DNA of 64,000 nt from the NCBI RefSeq assembly GCF_003432035.1, contig NZ_QOHO01000030.1, positions 62,001-126,000 on the forward strand. Direction: 5' to 3'. A program made the position numbers and the translations under genes. The notes under the pieces were generated by a model that worked only from the letters and a program-made list of their open reading frames with translations, was not told the origin of the DNA and did no database searches. Position 1 is the stretch's first letter. Each line of letters begins with the position of its first letter. The DNA comes from Lacrimispora amygdalina. Its GTDB lineage: Bacteria; Bacillota; Clostridia; Lachnospirales; Lachnospiraceae. This document shows positions 26,328 to 35,453 of the stretch, one piece after another.

Positions 26328-26957
26328 CTATAATTCTGATATTTTATAAATTACTATACACAATAACACGGCTTGCAATATGTTTATAATGCAAGAAAGA
26401 ACAAAGTAAAACCAGAAATGACTATGTTTATGCTCTATTCTCTTTATCCCCCTCAAGAATTCCCTTTTCTGGACCAGTTCACTAATAAATGCTCCCATAT
26501 AGCCTATATATATAATATCAGCCGTTCCAACAAACATTAAATTTAACCAGCCACGATTAAATCCATTTTCAATTAAATGGAATCGTTCAAAAAAATATAG
26601 AAAACAAATTGGAAAAACAAATAAAAAAGCGGCATTTGATACAGGTATATTATCATAACTTTCATCTATTTCAACATCAGTAAATTCATCTTTTTTATTA
26701 GAGGAAAAAATATAATGCTTATTATTTTTTCCAATTAACTTCCATTTATCATAATCTATAGATAAATTGCAATTTCTAATTCTTGGTATCACCTTATAAT
26801 TCACGGCAATTGGCTTTTCTACTTTGTAACAATCAGCCCAGGAATTACTTCTACATAATATTAAACCTAATCGGCTCATTTTTTCATACAATATTTCTAA
26901 ATCGCAGACTCCTAAACATGAATATAAATGTAAAATCCAAATATGATTACCTAACAT
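26328..26957 (-). CDS. Small membrane protein with DUF2812-like N-terminus
   Basis: 209 residues, AT-rich. The N-terminal LEILYEKMSRLGLILCRSN...YKVIPR pattern and KWKLIGKNNKHYIFSS resemble DUF2812-type cytosolic domains, though weakly. It is followed by three hydrophobic segments (about residues 110-130, 140-165 and 185-205) separated by a charged loop with EHKHSHFW. DUF2812 genes often accompany PadR regulators; none is adjacent here. I chose the ATG at 26957 over a GTG three codons upstream. It marks the start of an AT-rich accessory stretch. Confidence 0.6.
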   Translation of the reverse strand: MLGNHIWILHLYSCLGVCDLEILYEKMSRLGLILCRSNSWADCYKVEKPIAVNYKVIPRIRNCNLSIDYDKWKLIGKNNKHYIFSSNKKDEFTDVEIDESYDNIPVSNAAFLFVFPICFLYFFERFHLIENGFNRGWLNLMFVGTADIIYIGYMGAFISELVQKREFLRGIKRIEHKHSHFWFYFVLSCIINILQAVLLCIVIYKISEL

Positions 26958-27053
26958 AAAATACACAACCCTTCAAGTCTGTTTAGAACTTAATATTAAC
27001 CATCTTATATTAGATAAACGTTTTAACTCTATAATTAGTAACACTTTTTTTGA

Positions 27054-27218
27054 TTTTGCCATAATGAATTTCCTAAAGTAATATCATTCTGTAAAAAGTT
27101 TCCTGGCATTAAGCTGACATTTGAACTTAACAGTTCAGAAATCATTACACAAAAAATAGTTGATAACCAGCTGGATATTGCAATCGGATTTAAGCGATGT
27201 AAATTTACTCCTTACTGA
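27054..27218 (+). pseudogene. LysR-family regulator fragment (effector domain piece)
   Basis: A 54-codon open stretch between stop codons reads KVISFCKKFPGIKLTFELNS and SEIITQKIVDNQLDIAIGF. That matches the start of the LysR substrate-binding domain, where families have a KFPGIxL ... VxxxxLDIAIGF pattern. No DNA-binding domain lies upstream and the frame stops after about 50 residues, so this is a remnant. It is the only gene content seen in the 26958-27255 gap. Confidence 0.6.
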
Positions 27219-27255
27219 AAGAGCACCTCTAATAATCATCACCATTAAATATATG

Positions 27256-28077
27256 TTATTTCTGCACTTGTCCCAGATATTCCAGCAAGTCAGTTACATT
27301 CATATGCAGTTTCTCCGGTATTTCCTTTCTGCCCGGCAGCACTGCCTGAAAACGCTTCCTGGAACTCACTTCTTTCTGGAAAACAGGTTCTTTTAATTTC
27401 AGAATTCTGGAAAGCTCTGATTGAAAACGCATATAATTACAGGTATCCTTTGTACCAATGTGAAATATTCCACTAAGATTTTCTTTCGTAATATACGCGA
27501 TCCATTCTGCAATTTGAACATCTGTTGTATAATTCATATACAAATTGGGACAGGTAATAATTGACGTGTTATTTTCCGTATCCTCAGTCAGTTTTAATAT
27601 CCTGGGACAATTTTTCCCGAAGATCTGGGGTATGCGAATAATAACACATCTTTCTTTTAATTTGTCCTGAAGCATATGTTCGCATACCATTTTAAATTTC
27701 CCATAATCCGATTGTGAGTTTGTTTTATCTGACTCATAATGCGGTTTTTCCATTGCTGCATCAAATACATTGGAGGAAGACATGAAAATTATTTTTCCAG
27801 CTTTGTTTGTTAATAAATAATCGGCAATAATGCTATGTACCTCCAGCTGTAATTGGAAATCTCCTCTCAAACTGGAAATGATTATTTGCGGCTGTATCTG
27901 ATCCAATATGTTTTTTATAGAATCAGAATCGCCTAGCTGCATCTGAAACATTTTATTTTCAGCCAGGCAGCTTTTTCTGTGTGTGTGATAGGTTCCATAT
28001 ACTTCATGGTTTTCTGCAAGCGTTTTCGCAATAGCCTGACCGGCATAACTACTTGCCCCTAAAATCAAAATTCTCAT
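27256..28077 (-). CDS. NAD(P)-dependent sugar epimerase/reductase (extended SDR, RmlD-like)
   Basis: 273-residue Rossmann protein. The nucleotide-binding motif ILILGASSYAGQAIAKTL is at the N-terminus, followed by SSLRGDFQLQ, FMSSSNVFDA (Ser of the triad) and SQSDYGKFKMVCE (YxxxK). The shape fits RmlD/dTDP-4-dehydrorhamnose reductase-like enzymes, but no nucleotide-sugar operon is nearby. It starts within the stop of the broken GNAT gene (ATGA overlap), with AAAGGAG upstream. Confidence 0.85.
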   Translation of the reverse strand: MRILILGASSYAGQAIAKTLAENHEVYGTYHTHRKSCLAENKMFQMQLGDSDSIKNILDQIQPQIIISSLRGDFQLQLEVHSIIADYLLTNKAGKIIFMSSSNVFDAAMEKPHYESDKTNSQSDYGKFKMVCEHMLQDKLKERCVIIRIPQIFGKNCPRILKLTEDTENNTSIITCPNLYMNYTTDVQIAEWIAYITKENLSGIFHIGTKDTCNYMRFQSELSRILKLKEPVFQKEVSSRKRFQAVLPGRKEIPEKLHMNVTDLLEYLGQVQK

Positions 28078-28490
28078 TTACTTACTCCTTTGTTTAACTG
28101 TTTCCTCATAACAAGCCCCTGTTCCGCCTCCAGCAGCACATGAAACCCCGCTTTTTTATACATCTCAAAATGACCGCCATAATCTGATGACTGATAACTT
28201 GATTCCTTGTACGGATATGCCTCCACAAAGTCAAATCCCTCCTGAGCCGCATTCTTACAGACACGTTCCAACAACCGCGTGGCTATACCCTGTCTTTTCA
28301 TCTCCGGAGCAATTACGAAACAGAATATGGATTTTACCTTTATGCCGGAATTGGATTCCTCCAGCGGTACGTAAGATAACCCTGAATGTTACTGCCTTTC
28401 ACATATTGCAGGGCATATTTTCTTCTATTTTCTGCGATTGAAAAATCTTTGCCCGCATAGTCATCATTACACCAACATGCACAATAGCAT
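28074..28490 (-). pseudogene. GNAT acetyltransferase, internally deleted and frameshifted
   Basis: The upstream frame reads NKCYCACWCNDDYAGKDFS and then RKYALQYVKGSNIQGYLTY before running into a stop. Another frame resumes with VPLEESNSGIKVKSIFCFVI, APEMKRQGIATRLLERVCKN and YPYKESSYQSSDYGGHFEMYKK. Both halves belong to one GNAT type (N-terminal Cys-rich part and C-terminal acetyl-CoA fold). The roughly 30-40 residues usually between them, including the GWCNAND-type segment, are missing. The downstream half alone is open as 75 codons (28074-28301). I infer a deletion with frameshift. Confidence 0.65.
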
Positions 28491-28550
28491 TTGTTATCAT
28501 CCAAATTATTGTTGGGTTATCTCCCTTTTATTTCACTAAAAAGAGTATAT

Positions 28551-28579
28551 CATATCTGACGACAAACAACCAGAAATAA
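28551..28579. repeat. Dispersed repeat copy 2
   Basis: Same 17-mer as at 3335-3351 (CATATCTGACGACAAAC), again followed closely by AGAAATAA. Confidence 0.55.
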
Positions 28580-28674
28580 CAGTTAATCGAACAACCTGCC
28601 TATGGTATAATTATTGATCAGATAGATACCTCAGTTATATGGTATAACAGAAGTTATTTTATAATACATAACAG

Positions 28675-28708
28675 GGCTGGCAGAAGCAATCATTTACTTC
28701 TGCCAGCC
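28675..28708 (-). terminator. Terminator-like hairpin after the sugar-catabolism operon
   Basis: Perfect 12-bp stem GGCTGGCAGAAG / CTTCTGCCAGCC with a ten-base loop, 35 bases after the last gene of the operon. The following T tract is weak, so termination is probable rather than certain. Confidence 0.65.
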
Positions 28709-28742
28709 ACCATATTTAACCCAGGCTTATCTATTGAGTATC

Positions 28743-29795
28743 CTATAAGTATACTACACTGTTCTGCTCTGCCGAACGGAAAACAGCCTCCATGATATGC
28801 ATGACTTCCATAACTTCATCCAGTTGAATAAGCGGTTTTGCCCCTTCATGTATGCAGGCATTCACATTGCGGTAAAAATCCCGGATATCGGAATGTACTT
28901 CCGGCAGTGGATATTTCTTCACTGTTTCATCCGTGCGGGGAGCCATGGTCTTCGTCAAACCTGCTGCAGTTACGACTGGTACCGCATCACGTTTTTCCCA
29001 ATCCGAGACCATGACAATTTCGCCGTTTAACTTCCAGTCATGTATAACGGCGGTACCGTTTTCTCCCTGGAGGTACCAGCGGGGCATGGAAATAAAATTA
29101 CTGGTGCCTACTTCCACTAAAAAAGTCAGCTGATCATCAAATTGAAATAACGCCCGGAAGCCATCATCTACCGCTTCGTTGGTAACATTTGTCAATTGTG
29201 CAAATACGCTGAGAGGTTTGCGGCTGCCAAGCATCATATTCATCTGATCCAGAAGATGCACGCCCCAGTCCAATACCATACCGCCGCCATGCTGTTTCTG
29301 ATTTCGCCAGTCTCCCGGTATTCCGCGGGAGCCATGTACGCGGCTCTCAATATTAAAAATCCTGCCCAGAGACTGCCGGTCATACAACTGTTTTATGATC
29401 AGATAATCCTCATCCCAGCGGCGGTTTTGATGTACCGTGAACAATACCCCCATTTTTCTTGAATAATCAGTCATCTGTGCCAGCTCTTCCCTGTTTAGTG
29501 CAACAGGTTTTTCACAGACTACATGCTTTCCAGCACTCATGACCGCAAGTGCAACAGGTAAATGGGTATCATTTGGAGTCGCAATGGTTACTGCTTCCAC
29601 TGTTATGTCATTCAACAATTCCTGCTGCGACTCATAGACATGTATTCCAGCCGCAGCCGCTGCTTCCCTGCGGTCAGGATCAATGTCCCAGATACCGCAC
29701 AGACTGGTTTCAGGTATTTCGTTAAGCATACGGGCATGCCAGCTTCCCATGCCGCCGTATCCAATTAAGGCAATATGTAGTTTTTTCTTTTCCAT
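28743..29795 (-). CDS. Gfo/Idh/MocA-family dehydrogenase
   Basis: 350-residue NAD(P)-dependent sugar or cyclitol dehydrogenase. It has an N-terminal HIALIGYGGMGSWHARML Rossmann motif, CEKPVALNREEL with the catalytic Lys, and GGGMVLDWGVHLLDQMN. It is the last gene of a four-gene minus-strand operon made of two such dehydrogenases and two TIM-barrel isomerases, a composition typical of inositol, ketosugar or modified-glucose catabolism. AGGAG lies upstream. The exact substrate is unknown. Confidence 0.9.
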   Translation of the reverse strand: MEKKKLHIALIGYGGMGSWHARMLNEIPETSLCGIWDIDPDRREAAAAAGIHVYESQQELLNDITVEAVTIATPNDTHLPVALAVMSAGKHVVCEKPVALNREELAQMTDYSRKMGVLFTVHQNRRWDEDYLIIKQLYDRQSLGRIFNIESRVHGSRGIPGDWRNQKQHGGGMVLDWGVHLLDQMNMMLGSRKPLSVFAQLTNVTNEAVDDGFRALFQFDDQLTFLVEVGTSNFISMPRWYLQGENGTAVIHDWKLNGEIVMVSDWEKRDAVPVVTAAGLTKTMAPRTDETVKKYPLPEVHSDIRDFYRNVNACIHEGAKPLIQLDEVMEVMHIMEAVFRSAEQNSVVYL

Positions 29796-29816
29796 AATCG
29801 AATGTTCTCCTGACTT

Positions 29817-30782
29817 TTAGTTCCACCAGGCTTGTGCAGGCCGGTCGTGAATAACGATGTCCTTTAAGAAATCAATGGCTTTTTCAAGTCCTTCCTCAAC
29901 GGACATGAAAGCATCTTCATGCTCAATGCTGATGGCCCCGTCATAACCGATCAGCCGCAAAGCAGAGATGATCTCCTTCCATTCATCAGCATCATGGCCC
30001 CAGCCAACGGAGCGGAATGACCAGCTGCGTTCTGATAAATCACCATAGTTTCCGGTATCCAGTACACCATTGATCTGTGTATTAACCGCATCCACTTTGG
30101 TATCCTTTGCATGAAAATGATAGATTGCGCCCTTGAGTGCCTTAATGGCCTCAGCCGGACGAATTCCCTGCCAAAACAGATGGCTGGGATCGAAGTTGGC
30201 ACCGATTGCATCGCCAACTGCTCTTCTTAACCGCAGCAATGTAGCAGTATTGTATACACAAAAGCCGGGATGCAGCTCCAATGCAATCTTTTTGACACCA
30301 TAATTGGCGGCCTCAGCAACAGCTCCCTGCCAGAAAGGAATCAATACCTCATTCCATTGATAATCCAGGACATGCTGATAATCCGTCGGCCAGGAGCACG
30401 TTACCCAGTTTGGATATTTTGCGCCTTCATAGTCACCGGGACACCCGGAAAAACTTACCACCGTATCGACTCCCAGTTTCTCAGCCAGACGCAGGGTCCG
30501 GGTGTAATCTTCGGCAGCCAGTGCACGGATATCTGCGTTGGGATGTACATGGTTGGAATGGCAGCTCAAAGCACTGATTTCTAAATTATATTTTTTCAGC
30601 ATATCCTTATAAGCCGACAATCTGCTCTCACTTGAAAGCAATTCATCTGGATTGGAATGTTTGCTGCCCGGTGAGCCGCCGGTACCAATCTCCACTGTCT
30701 GCACCCCCAGACTGCTTAGATAGCGGAATGCCTCCTCTGCACTCCGGTCATATAACGGAACGGTTAATACTCCTAATTTCAT
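29817..30782 (-). CDS. Sugar phosphate isomerase/epimerase (xylose isomerase-like TIM barrel)
   Basis: 321-residue AP-endonuclease-2/xylose-isomerase-like barrel: LGVQTVEIGTGG, ISALSCHSNHVHPN, KIALELHPGFCVYNTATLLR (metal Glu/His), GANFDPSHLFWQG (metal Asp/His), IYHFHAKDTK (His) and AISIEHEDAF (metal Glu). These ligands fit a divalent-metal isomerase or dehydratase, such as IolE/IolH-like or ketose 3-epimerase enzymes. AAAGGAG lies seven bases before the ATG. Second from last in the operon. Confidence 0.9.
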   Translation of the reverse strand: MKLGVLTVPLYDRSAEEAFRYLSSLGVQTVEIGTGGSPGSKHSNPDELLSSESRLSAYKDMLKKYNLEISALSCHSNHVHPNADIRALAAEDYTRTLRLAEKLGVDTVVSFSGCPGDYEGAKYPNWVTCSWPTDYQHVLDYQWNEVLIPFWQGAVAEAANYGVKKIALELHPGFCVYNTATLLRLRRAVGDAIGANFDPSHLFWQGIRPAEAIKALKGAIYHFHAKDTKVDAVNTQINGVLDTGNYGDLSERSWSFRSVGWGHDADEWKEIISALRLIGYDGAISIEHEDAFMSVEEGLEKAIDFLKDIVIHDRPAQAWWN

Positions 30783-30803
30783 ACGAATTCTCCTTTCAGG
30801 AAT

Positions 30804-31550
30804 CTAAAGATTCATAATGTGTTTATACCCTTTTTCTATGCTTTGGTAAGGTGATACAGCAAATTCCTCCTGTTCCAAAATACAGTGCTGTACTCCGATT
30901 TCCAGTCCTTTGCATATAATCGCATGGAAATCCAGAACACCTTCGTCTAAATCTACACACTTCCTGCTTTCAAAATCGGCCATTTGCTTTAAATGCAGCA
31001 ACCGGATACGATTCCTCTGTTTTTCCATGTATGCCAGCACATCCACACCTGCATAAGCTGCCCAATATACATCTAATTCCAATATTATATCCTTCGGATC
31101 AGTCAGTTGCATCAGTAAATCCAGAAGAACTGTTCCGTCTTCTGACTTTGCAAATTCATGGGCATGGTTATGATAACCAAACATAAAACCTTTACTGCGC
31201 ACAGCCTTGGCTATCGGTGCAAGCTGTTCTGCCAGAATTTCCACGTCATGGATCGTTTTAAGGGGATAATAGGGCACAATAATCGTTTGTGTCCCGATCT
31301 CCCGGTTATAGCTCAGCTCCTCATCCAAATTATTGATCAGCCGTTCCAGCGATACGTGACTGCTTATGGACTTTAATCCGTTTTCTTTCAGCAAACTGTG
31401 CATCTGGCTGGCAGTCAGACCTCCATAACCGGCAAATTCCACACCGGTATAACCAATCTCCCCAACCCGTTTCAGAACACCGGGAAAATCTTCTTTTATC
31501 AGTTCACGCAGTGAATAAAGCTGAAGACTGAACTCCTCAATCAAACTCAT
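30804..31550 (-). CDS. Sugar phosphate isomerase/epimerase (xylose isomerase-like TIM barrel)
   Basis: 248-residue barrel: FSLQLYSLRELIKEDFPGVL, GYTGVEFAGYGGLTA, FGYHNHAHEFAK (metal-site His/Glu), ILELDVYWAAYAGVD (Glu/Asp), RLLHLKQM (His) and the final CILEQEEFAVSP (Glu). It is a small isomerase in the same operon as two dehydrogenases, probably acting on a keto-sugar made by one of them. I use the ATG at 31550, preceded by AGAGGTG. The open frame upstream to 31616 overlaps the next gene and has no ribosome site. Confidence 0.88.
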   Translation of the reverse strand: MSLIEEFSLQLYSLRELIKEDFPGVLKRVGEIGYTGVEFAGYGGLTASQMHSLLKENGLKSISSHVSLERLINNLDEELSYNREIGTQTIIVPYYPLKTIHDVEILAEQLAPIAKAVRSKGFMFGYHNHAHEFAKSEDGTVLLDLLMQLTDPKDIILELDVYWAAYAGVDVLAYMEKQRNRIRLLHLKQMADFESRKCVDLDEGVLDFHAIICKGLEIGVQHCILEQEEFAVSPYQSIEKGYKHIMNL

Positions 31551-31569
31551 AAGATAACACCTCTTTGTT

Positions 31570-32643
31570 TTATAATAGAATCTGCCGTCCTTCTCTGGCA
31601 GACTGATAAACCGCATCTAAAATCTGTGTAACGACTGCAGCCTGCTCCGGCAAGACCACCAACGCTCCATTACCAAGAATCGCATCAAAAAATGTCTGCT
31701 GTTCTAATACCTCAGGAGTGACGGCATCCCCGTCATAAAAAGCAACTCCTCCCGCTTCCAGGTCTGGCTTCAGTTCATATAAGCGGTCATTTTTAGTACC
31801 GTTGATCGTCAGCCCATTGAGCATATCCGCACCTGCTTTTGTACCGCACAGAACGGTTTTGGCCTCATGGACATCCAGGGTGTTAAGTGCCCAGCTTGCT
31901 TCCAGGGTTATTGTGGCCCCATCCTCCATAATGACAAATCCAAAAGCACTGTCTTCCACAGTGAAATTATCAGGTTCCCATGGTCCCCAGGCATTGGCAG
32001 GCTGTCTCTCACCATTGAGTTTATGATATATGGTACCTACCACACTTTTGGGCTTATAATTGTTCATCATCCATAACGTCAGGTCAAGTGCATGGGTGCC
32101 AATGTCAATCAGCGGTCCGCCTCCCTGCTCGTATTCGTTTAAAAATACACCCCATGTTGGAACTGCCCGGCGGCGGATGGCTTTTGCTTTCGCATAATAT
32201 ATCTCACCCAGTTCCCCGTTGGCACATTCCTGTTTGAGATAGATGCTGTCGGCGCGATAACGGTTCTGGTAACCAATGTTTAGCAGTTTACCGGTTTTCC
32301 TGGCTGCTTCTACCATTTCCATTGCCTGGTTATAATTGACAGCCATGGGTTTTTCACACATGACATGCCTGCCGGCATTCAGAGCGGCTACCGTGATTTC
32401 ACAATGGGAACGGTTGGGCGTACAGACATAAACCGCATCCAGATCCAGCTTGATGAGTTCCCGGTAATCCGTAAATACCTTAGCATCCTTTGTGCCATAT
32501 TTTTTTGCAGCTTCACAGGCACGTTCTTCAACAATATCACAAAAAGCCACAACCTCTGCCCTGCCTTCTTTTCTGACAGCCGGCAGGTGTTTGCCGTTTG
32601 CAATGCCTCCGCACCCTATAATTCCCAGCTTTAATGATTTCAT
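31570..32643 (-). CDS. Gfo/Idh/MocA-family dehydrogenase
   Basis: 357-residue dehydrogenase and first gene of the operon. LGIIGCGGIANGKHLPA begins the Rossmann fold, MCEKPMAVNYNQAM holds the catalytic Lys, and GGGPLIDIGTHALDLTLWMM begins the C-terminal domain. It belongs to the same superfamily as the last gene of the operon but is clearly divergent in sequence. The ATG at 32643 follows GGAAGGGG; the frame upstream to 32673 is not conserved. The AraC regulator is divergent from it. Confidence 0.9.
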   Translation of the reverse strand: MKSLKLGIIGCGGIANGKHLPAVRKEGRAEVVAFCDIVEERACEAAKKYGTKDAKVFTDYRELIKLDLDAVYVCTPNRSHCEITVAALNAGRHVMCEKPMAVNYNQAMEMVEAARKTGKLLNIGYQNRYRADSIYLKQECANGELGEIYYAKAKAIRRRAVPTWGVFLNEYEQGGGPLIDIGTHALDLTLWMMNNYKPKSVVGTIYHKLNGERQPANAWGPWEPDNFTVEDSAFGFVIMEDGATITLEASWALNTLDVHEAKTVLCGTKAGADMLNGLTINGTKNDRLYELKPDLEAGGVAFYDGDAVTPEVLEQQTFFDAILGNGALVVLPEQAAVVTQILDAVYQSAREGRQILL

Positions 32644-32799
32644 ATACCCCTTCCTTTCATTGCCCAATGTCAATTAACTCGTTACTTGTAATTTTTTACA
32701 GTTTGATTATAATATAATAAAACAGTATTAGCTTGCCGTAATAAACATAATTTGTGCCATAATTGGCTGCGTTTCTTTTTCATAAAAAGGAGGCTTACA

Positions 32800-33681
32800 A
32801 TGATCGATTCAAAATATAATTATGAGATATCACGGGACAGCCAGACTAACTCTTCCTCCTGGTATTCCATCAATAACAGCTGTGTTCCCCATTTCCACAG
32901 TGCATTAGAACTGGTATATGTAAGAAACGGTACCATGGAAGCAACATTAAACGGGAAATTTTACTGTATTCAGGCCAGGGAGCTGCTGCTGGTGCCAAGC
33001 TATACCGTACACCGTTATTTAACGCCTGAATACTCAGATACCATCGTGATGACCATACCCCTTTCCTATATACCTGTCTTCCAAAGGAAACTGAAGGGAA
33101 AGACCTTCTCTTTATGTCATATATCGAACAAAGTACTGACCCAGGAGGTGGCCCGCTGCATGCGGTGCTGTTGTGACCTGCAGAGAAGAACACCTGAATC
33201 TCTGGCTGCCAGAGGGTATATTCATGTAATACTGGCTTTGCTCACAGAAAACATTCCCATGGAAAATACTCATACAAAGGATGACGATGCTCTGGTACGC
33301 AACGTTCTCACTTATCTTCATAATAATTACAAGAACACATTATCCCTAAAAACCATTGCTGAGGAATTCGGCTACAGTAACAGCCGGTTTTCTCACATAT
33401 TCAACAAACATGTAGGATGCAGTATCAGTGAATACATTAACTCACTCCGCTGCAGACATGTCGCAGGTATGTTGTTAGAGAGTGAGGAAACCACCATTAC
33501 AGAGGCGGCCATGAGTGCCGGATTTAACAGCATGCGCACGTTCTACCGGTCCTTTATGTCCATATTTGGCGTCAGTCCAAGCAAATATACTGATGTATAT
33601 AAAGAAAACGATACACTAAAACACTGCCAGCAGGAATGTCTTACCTGGGATAACAATAAATGTCCATGTTTACTCAAGTAA
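32800..33681 (+). CDS. AraC-family transcriptional regulator
   Basis: 293-residue regulator. The N-terminal cupin sensor domain (HFHSALELVYVRNGTMEATL) binds a small ligand. The C-terminal double HTH has TLSLKTIAEEFGYSNSRFSH and the family motif TITEAAMSAGFNSMRTFYRS, then FGVSPSKY. A Cys-rich tail (CQQEC, CPC) is unusual. AAGGAGG precedes the ATG at 32800. It is divergent from the sugar operon, which it probably activates in response to the sugar. The 156-base gap between them is very AT-rich; I could not fix promoters. Confidence 0.92.
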   Translation: MIDSKYNYEISRDSQTNSSSWYSINNSCVPHFHSALELVYVRNGTMEATLNGKFYCIQARELLLVPSYTVHRYLTPEYSDTIVMTIPLSYIPVFQRKLKGKTFSLCHISNKVLTQEVARCMRCCCDLQRRTPESLAARGYIHVILALLTENIPMENTHTKDDDALVRNVLTYLHNNYKNTLSLKTIAEEFGYSNSRFSHIFNKHVGCSISEYINSLRCRHVAGMLLESEETTITEAAMSAGFNSMRTFYRSFMSIFGVSPSKYTDVYKENDTLKHCQQECLTWDNNKCPCLLK

Positions 33682-33715
33682 CATTTTAGATCGGGGCAGA
33701 ATCCCTGCACGAAAC

Positions 33716-33767
33716 AAAAAAATCAGGATTGATGGCATGTTTCCCCGCCTTCAATCCTGATTTTTTA
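33716..33767. terminator. Bidirectional terminator between the araC and sulfite reductase genes
   Basis: AAAAAAATCAGGATTGA (33716-33732) and TCAATCCTGATTTTTT (33751-33766) form a perfect stem with A/T tails on both sides. It separates convergent genes. Confidence 0.92.
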
Positions 33768-33794
33768 ATTCAACTAAAACCGATGCACGCTGAT

Positions 33795-35360
33795 TTATGG
33801 AATAAGAAACGGTTTCGTCAAATCCTCAAACTCTTCTCCGTATTCCTTCAGATAGTCCATAAAATACATTCCTTTGGCATTTAATGCCTGAGAAAGTTTT
33901 ACCATAAAGTCCGGAATATCTTCTTTTTTTACTGCGCCCATACATTTTCCTAAATGGGTGTTATTGTTCCCTGCCGCTCCCCCTATATGAAGTTCAAATG
34001 CATCTGCCGGAGCATTAGAAATACGTTTTTTACAGCCGGCAAAGCCAATTTCACTTATCTGATGCCTGGAACAGGAATTAAAACACCCGGAAATGGAAAC
34101 TCCCGGCAGATAATCCGTCTTTATCTTATTTTCCATCAGTACCCTGTTTATTTCTTTTAATAAAGTCTGGCTCTCTAAAACTCCTATCTGGCAGGTTGGA
34201 ACTCCCACACAGCTGATACTCATACCAATCGGGGTTACCTGATTGACCTCTTCCAATATTGCCAGGAGCTTTTCTCCTTCTTCTCTGGTCAGATTGCGGA
34301 TGTACATGCTTTCCGTCATAGTAAGACGTATGTCCTGTTGTTTATCCATGAGAAATGCAATTATATTTTCAAGGGCTTTTACAGGCAGCTGTCCGCATTG
34401 GGGGTGAATGACTGCAGTAAAGAATCCCTCTTGTTTTTGGGCTATCAGATTACCGCTGTCTGTATGGATATAAAATGACTGCATCTGATCTGATGGTTCC
34501 CATATCTCTTCTGCATCCACATTTATATTCAGTTCCATGGATTCTTTCACCTGGGCGAGATGCTTTTTGTAACACTCCATAAATGCTTCTTCTCCCATTC
34601 TTTTTGGGATGTACCTCAATCTTGCTTTTCCCTTATTCTGATAATCCCCTTCCGCCGCAAATATTCTGGCAACAGCCTCCACATGATACAGTACCTGGTC
34701 TAAGGGGATCAGCTCGTCATACGGTAAAGCAACTGCCGGATTATTACCTAATCCGCCCGCAAGAAACATTTTAAAAAAAGGTTTTCCCTGATGCAGAACT
34801 GACAGAAAGCCCAAATCATTAATAGTACAGTTTGCAGTATCCGCTTCATTGTTGGAAAAGGCAATTTTCAGTTTACGGGGCAGATGGTATTCCATGATCC
34901 GTTCCATGACATACCGGTTCACCTCCAGCGCATAGGGAGTAGGATCAAAGGCTTCTGCTTTATCCACACCGGACAGGGGGGACAGGGCAACATTCCGAGG
35001 GAAATTACCGCCTCCTCCTCTGGTATACAAACCATGGTCAATGGCTGTTTCCATGATATCACAGACAGAATCAATATCCAGATCATGAAGCTGTATGGCC
35101 TGCCTGGTTGTAAGATGAATTCGCTGTAAACCATATTGTAAGGCAAATTTATGGATTAACTTCATATGGGCAAATGATAAGATACCGCAGGGTATCCTTA
35201 AACGAATCATAAAAGCTTGCCCGCCCTTTTGAGCATAAACCCCCATTCCTCCTGATTTTCCCTTAAAATCAGCAGTCGTAATTTCCTTATTAACAAACTT
35301 ATGACCGGCTTCTCTGAATTTTGCTATTTCCTCTTTTAGTTTTTTATTATAATCATTCAC
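33795..35360 (-). CDS. Siroheme nitrite/sulfite reductase-like protein
   Basis: 521-residue one-polypeptide siroheme/[4Fe-4S] reductase. The siroheme-binding half contains TTRQAIQLHDL and GGGGNFPRNV. The Fe-S/siroheme Cys motifs are CVGVPTC (C-x5-C) and SGCFNSCSRHQ (C-x3-C). It is shorter than plant-type NirA/Sir but has both ferrite-like repeats. It could reduce sulfite or nitrite with ferredoxin; no cys or nar genes are adjacent to decide. The start is a GTG with AGGAG eight bases upstream. Confidence 0.9.
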   Translation of the reverse strand: MNDYNKKLKEEIAKFREAGHKFVNKEITTADFKGKSGGMGVYAQKGGQAFMIRLRIPCGILSFAHMKLIHKFALQYGLQRIHLTTRQAIQLHDLDIDSVCDIMETAIDHGLYTRGGGGNFPRNVALSPLSGVDKAEAFDPTPYALEVNRYVMERIMEYHLPRKLKIAFSNNEADTANCTINDLGFLSVLHQGKPFFKMFLAGGLGNNPAVALPYDELIPLDQVLYHVEAVARIFAAEGDYQNKGKARLRYIPKRMGEEAFMECYKKHLAQVKESMELNINVDAEEIWEPSDQMQSFYIHTDSGNLIAQKQEGFFTAVIHPQCGQLPVKALENIIAFLMDKQQDIRLTMTESMYIRNLTREEGEKLLAILEEVNQVTPIGMSISCVGVPTCQIGVLESQTLLKEINRVLMENKIKTDYLPGVSISGCFNSCSRHQISEIGFAGCKKRISNAPADAFELHIGGAAGNNNTHLGKCMGAVKKEDIPDFMVKLSQALNAKGMYFMDYLKEYGEEFEDLTKPFLIP

Positions 35361-35453
35361 TGTATTTACTCCTATTAACCTATATATTTAATTGTTTTAT
35401 ACTATAATAAATTATAAATTAAATAAAAGCAATACTTATATCTGCATTTCCGC

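Larger units (their letters stand above)
28491..28742. other. Intergenic region, AT-rich
   Basis: No gene seen. Holds the second copy of a dispersed repeat (28551-28579) and a strong hairpin (28675-28708). Confidence 0.5.
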
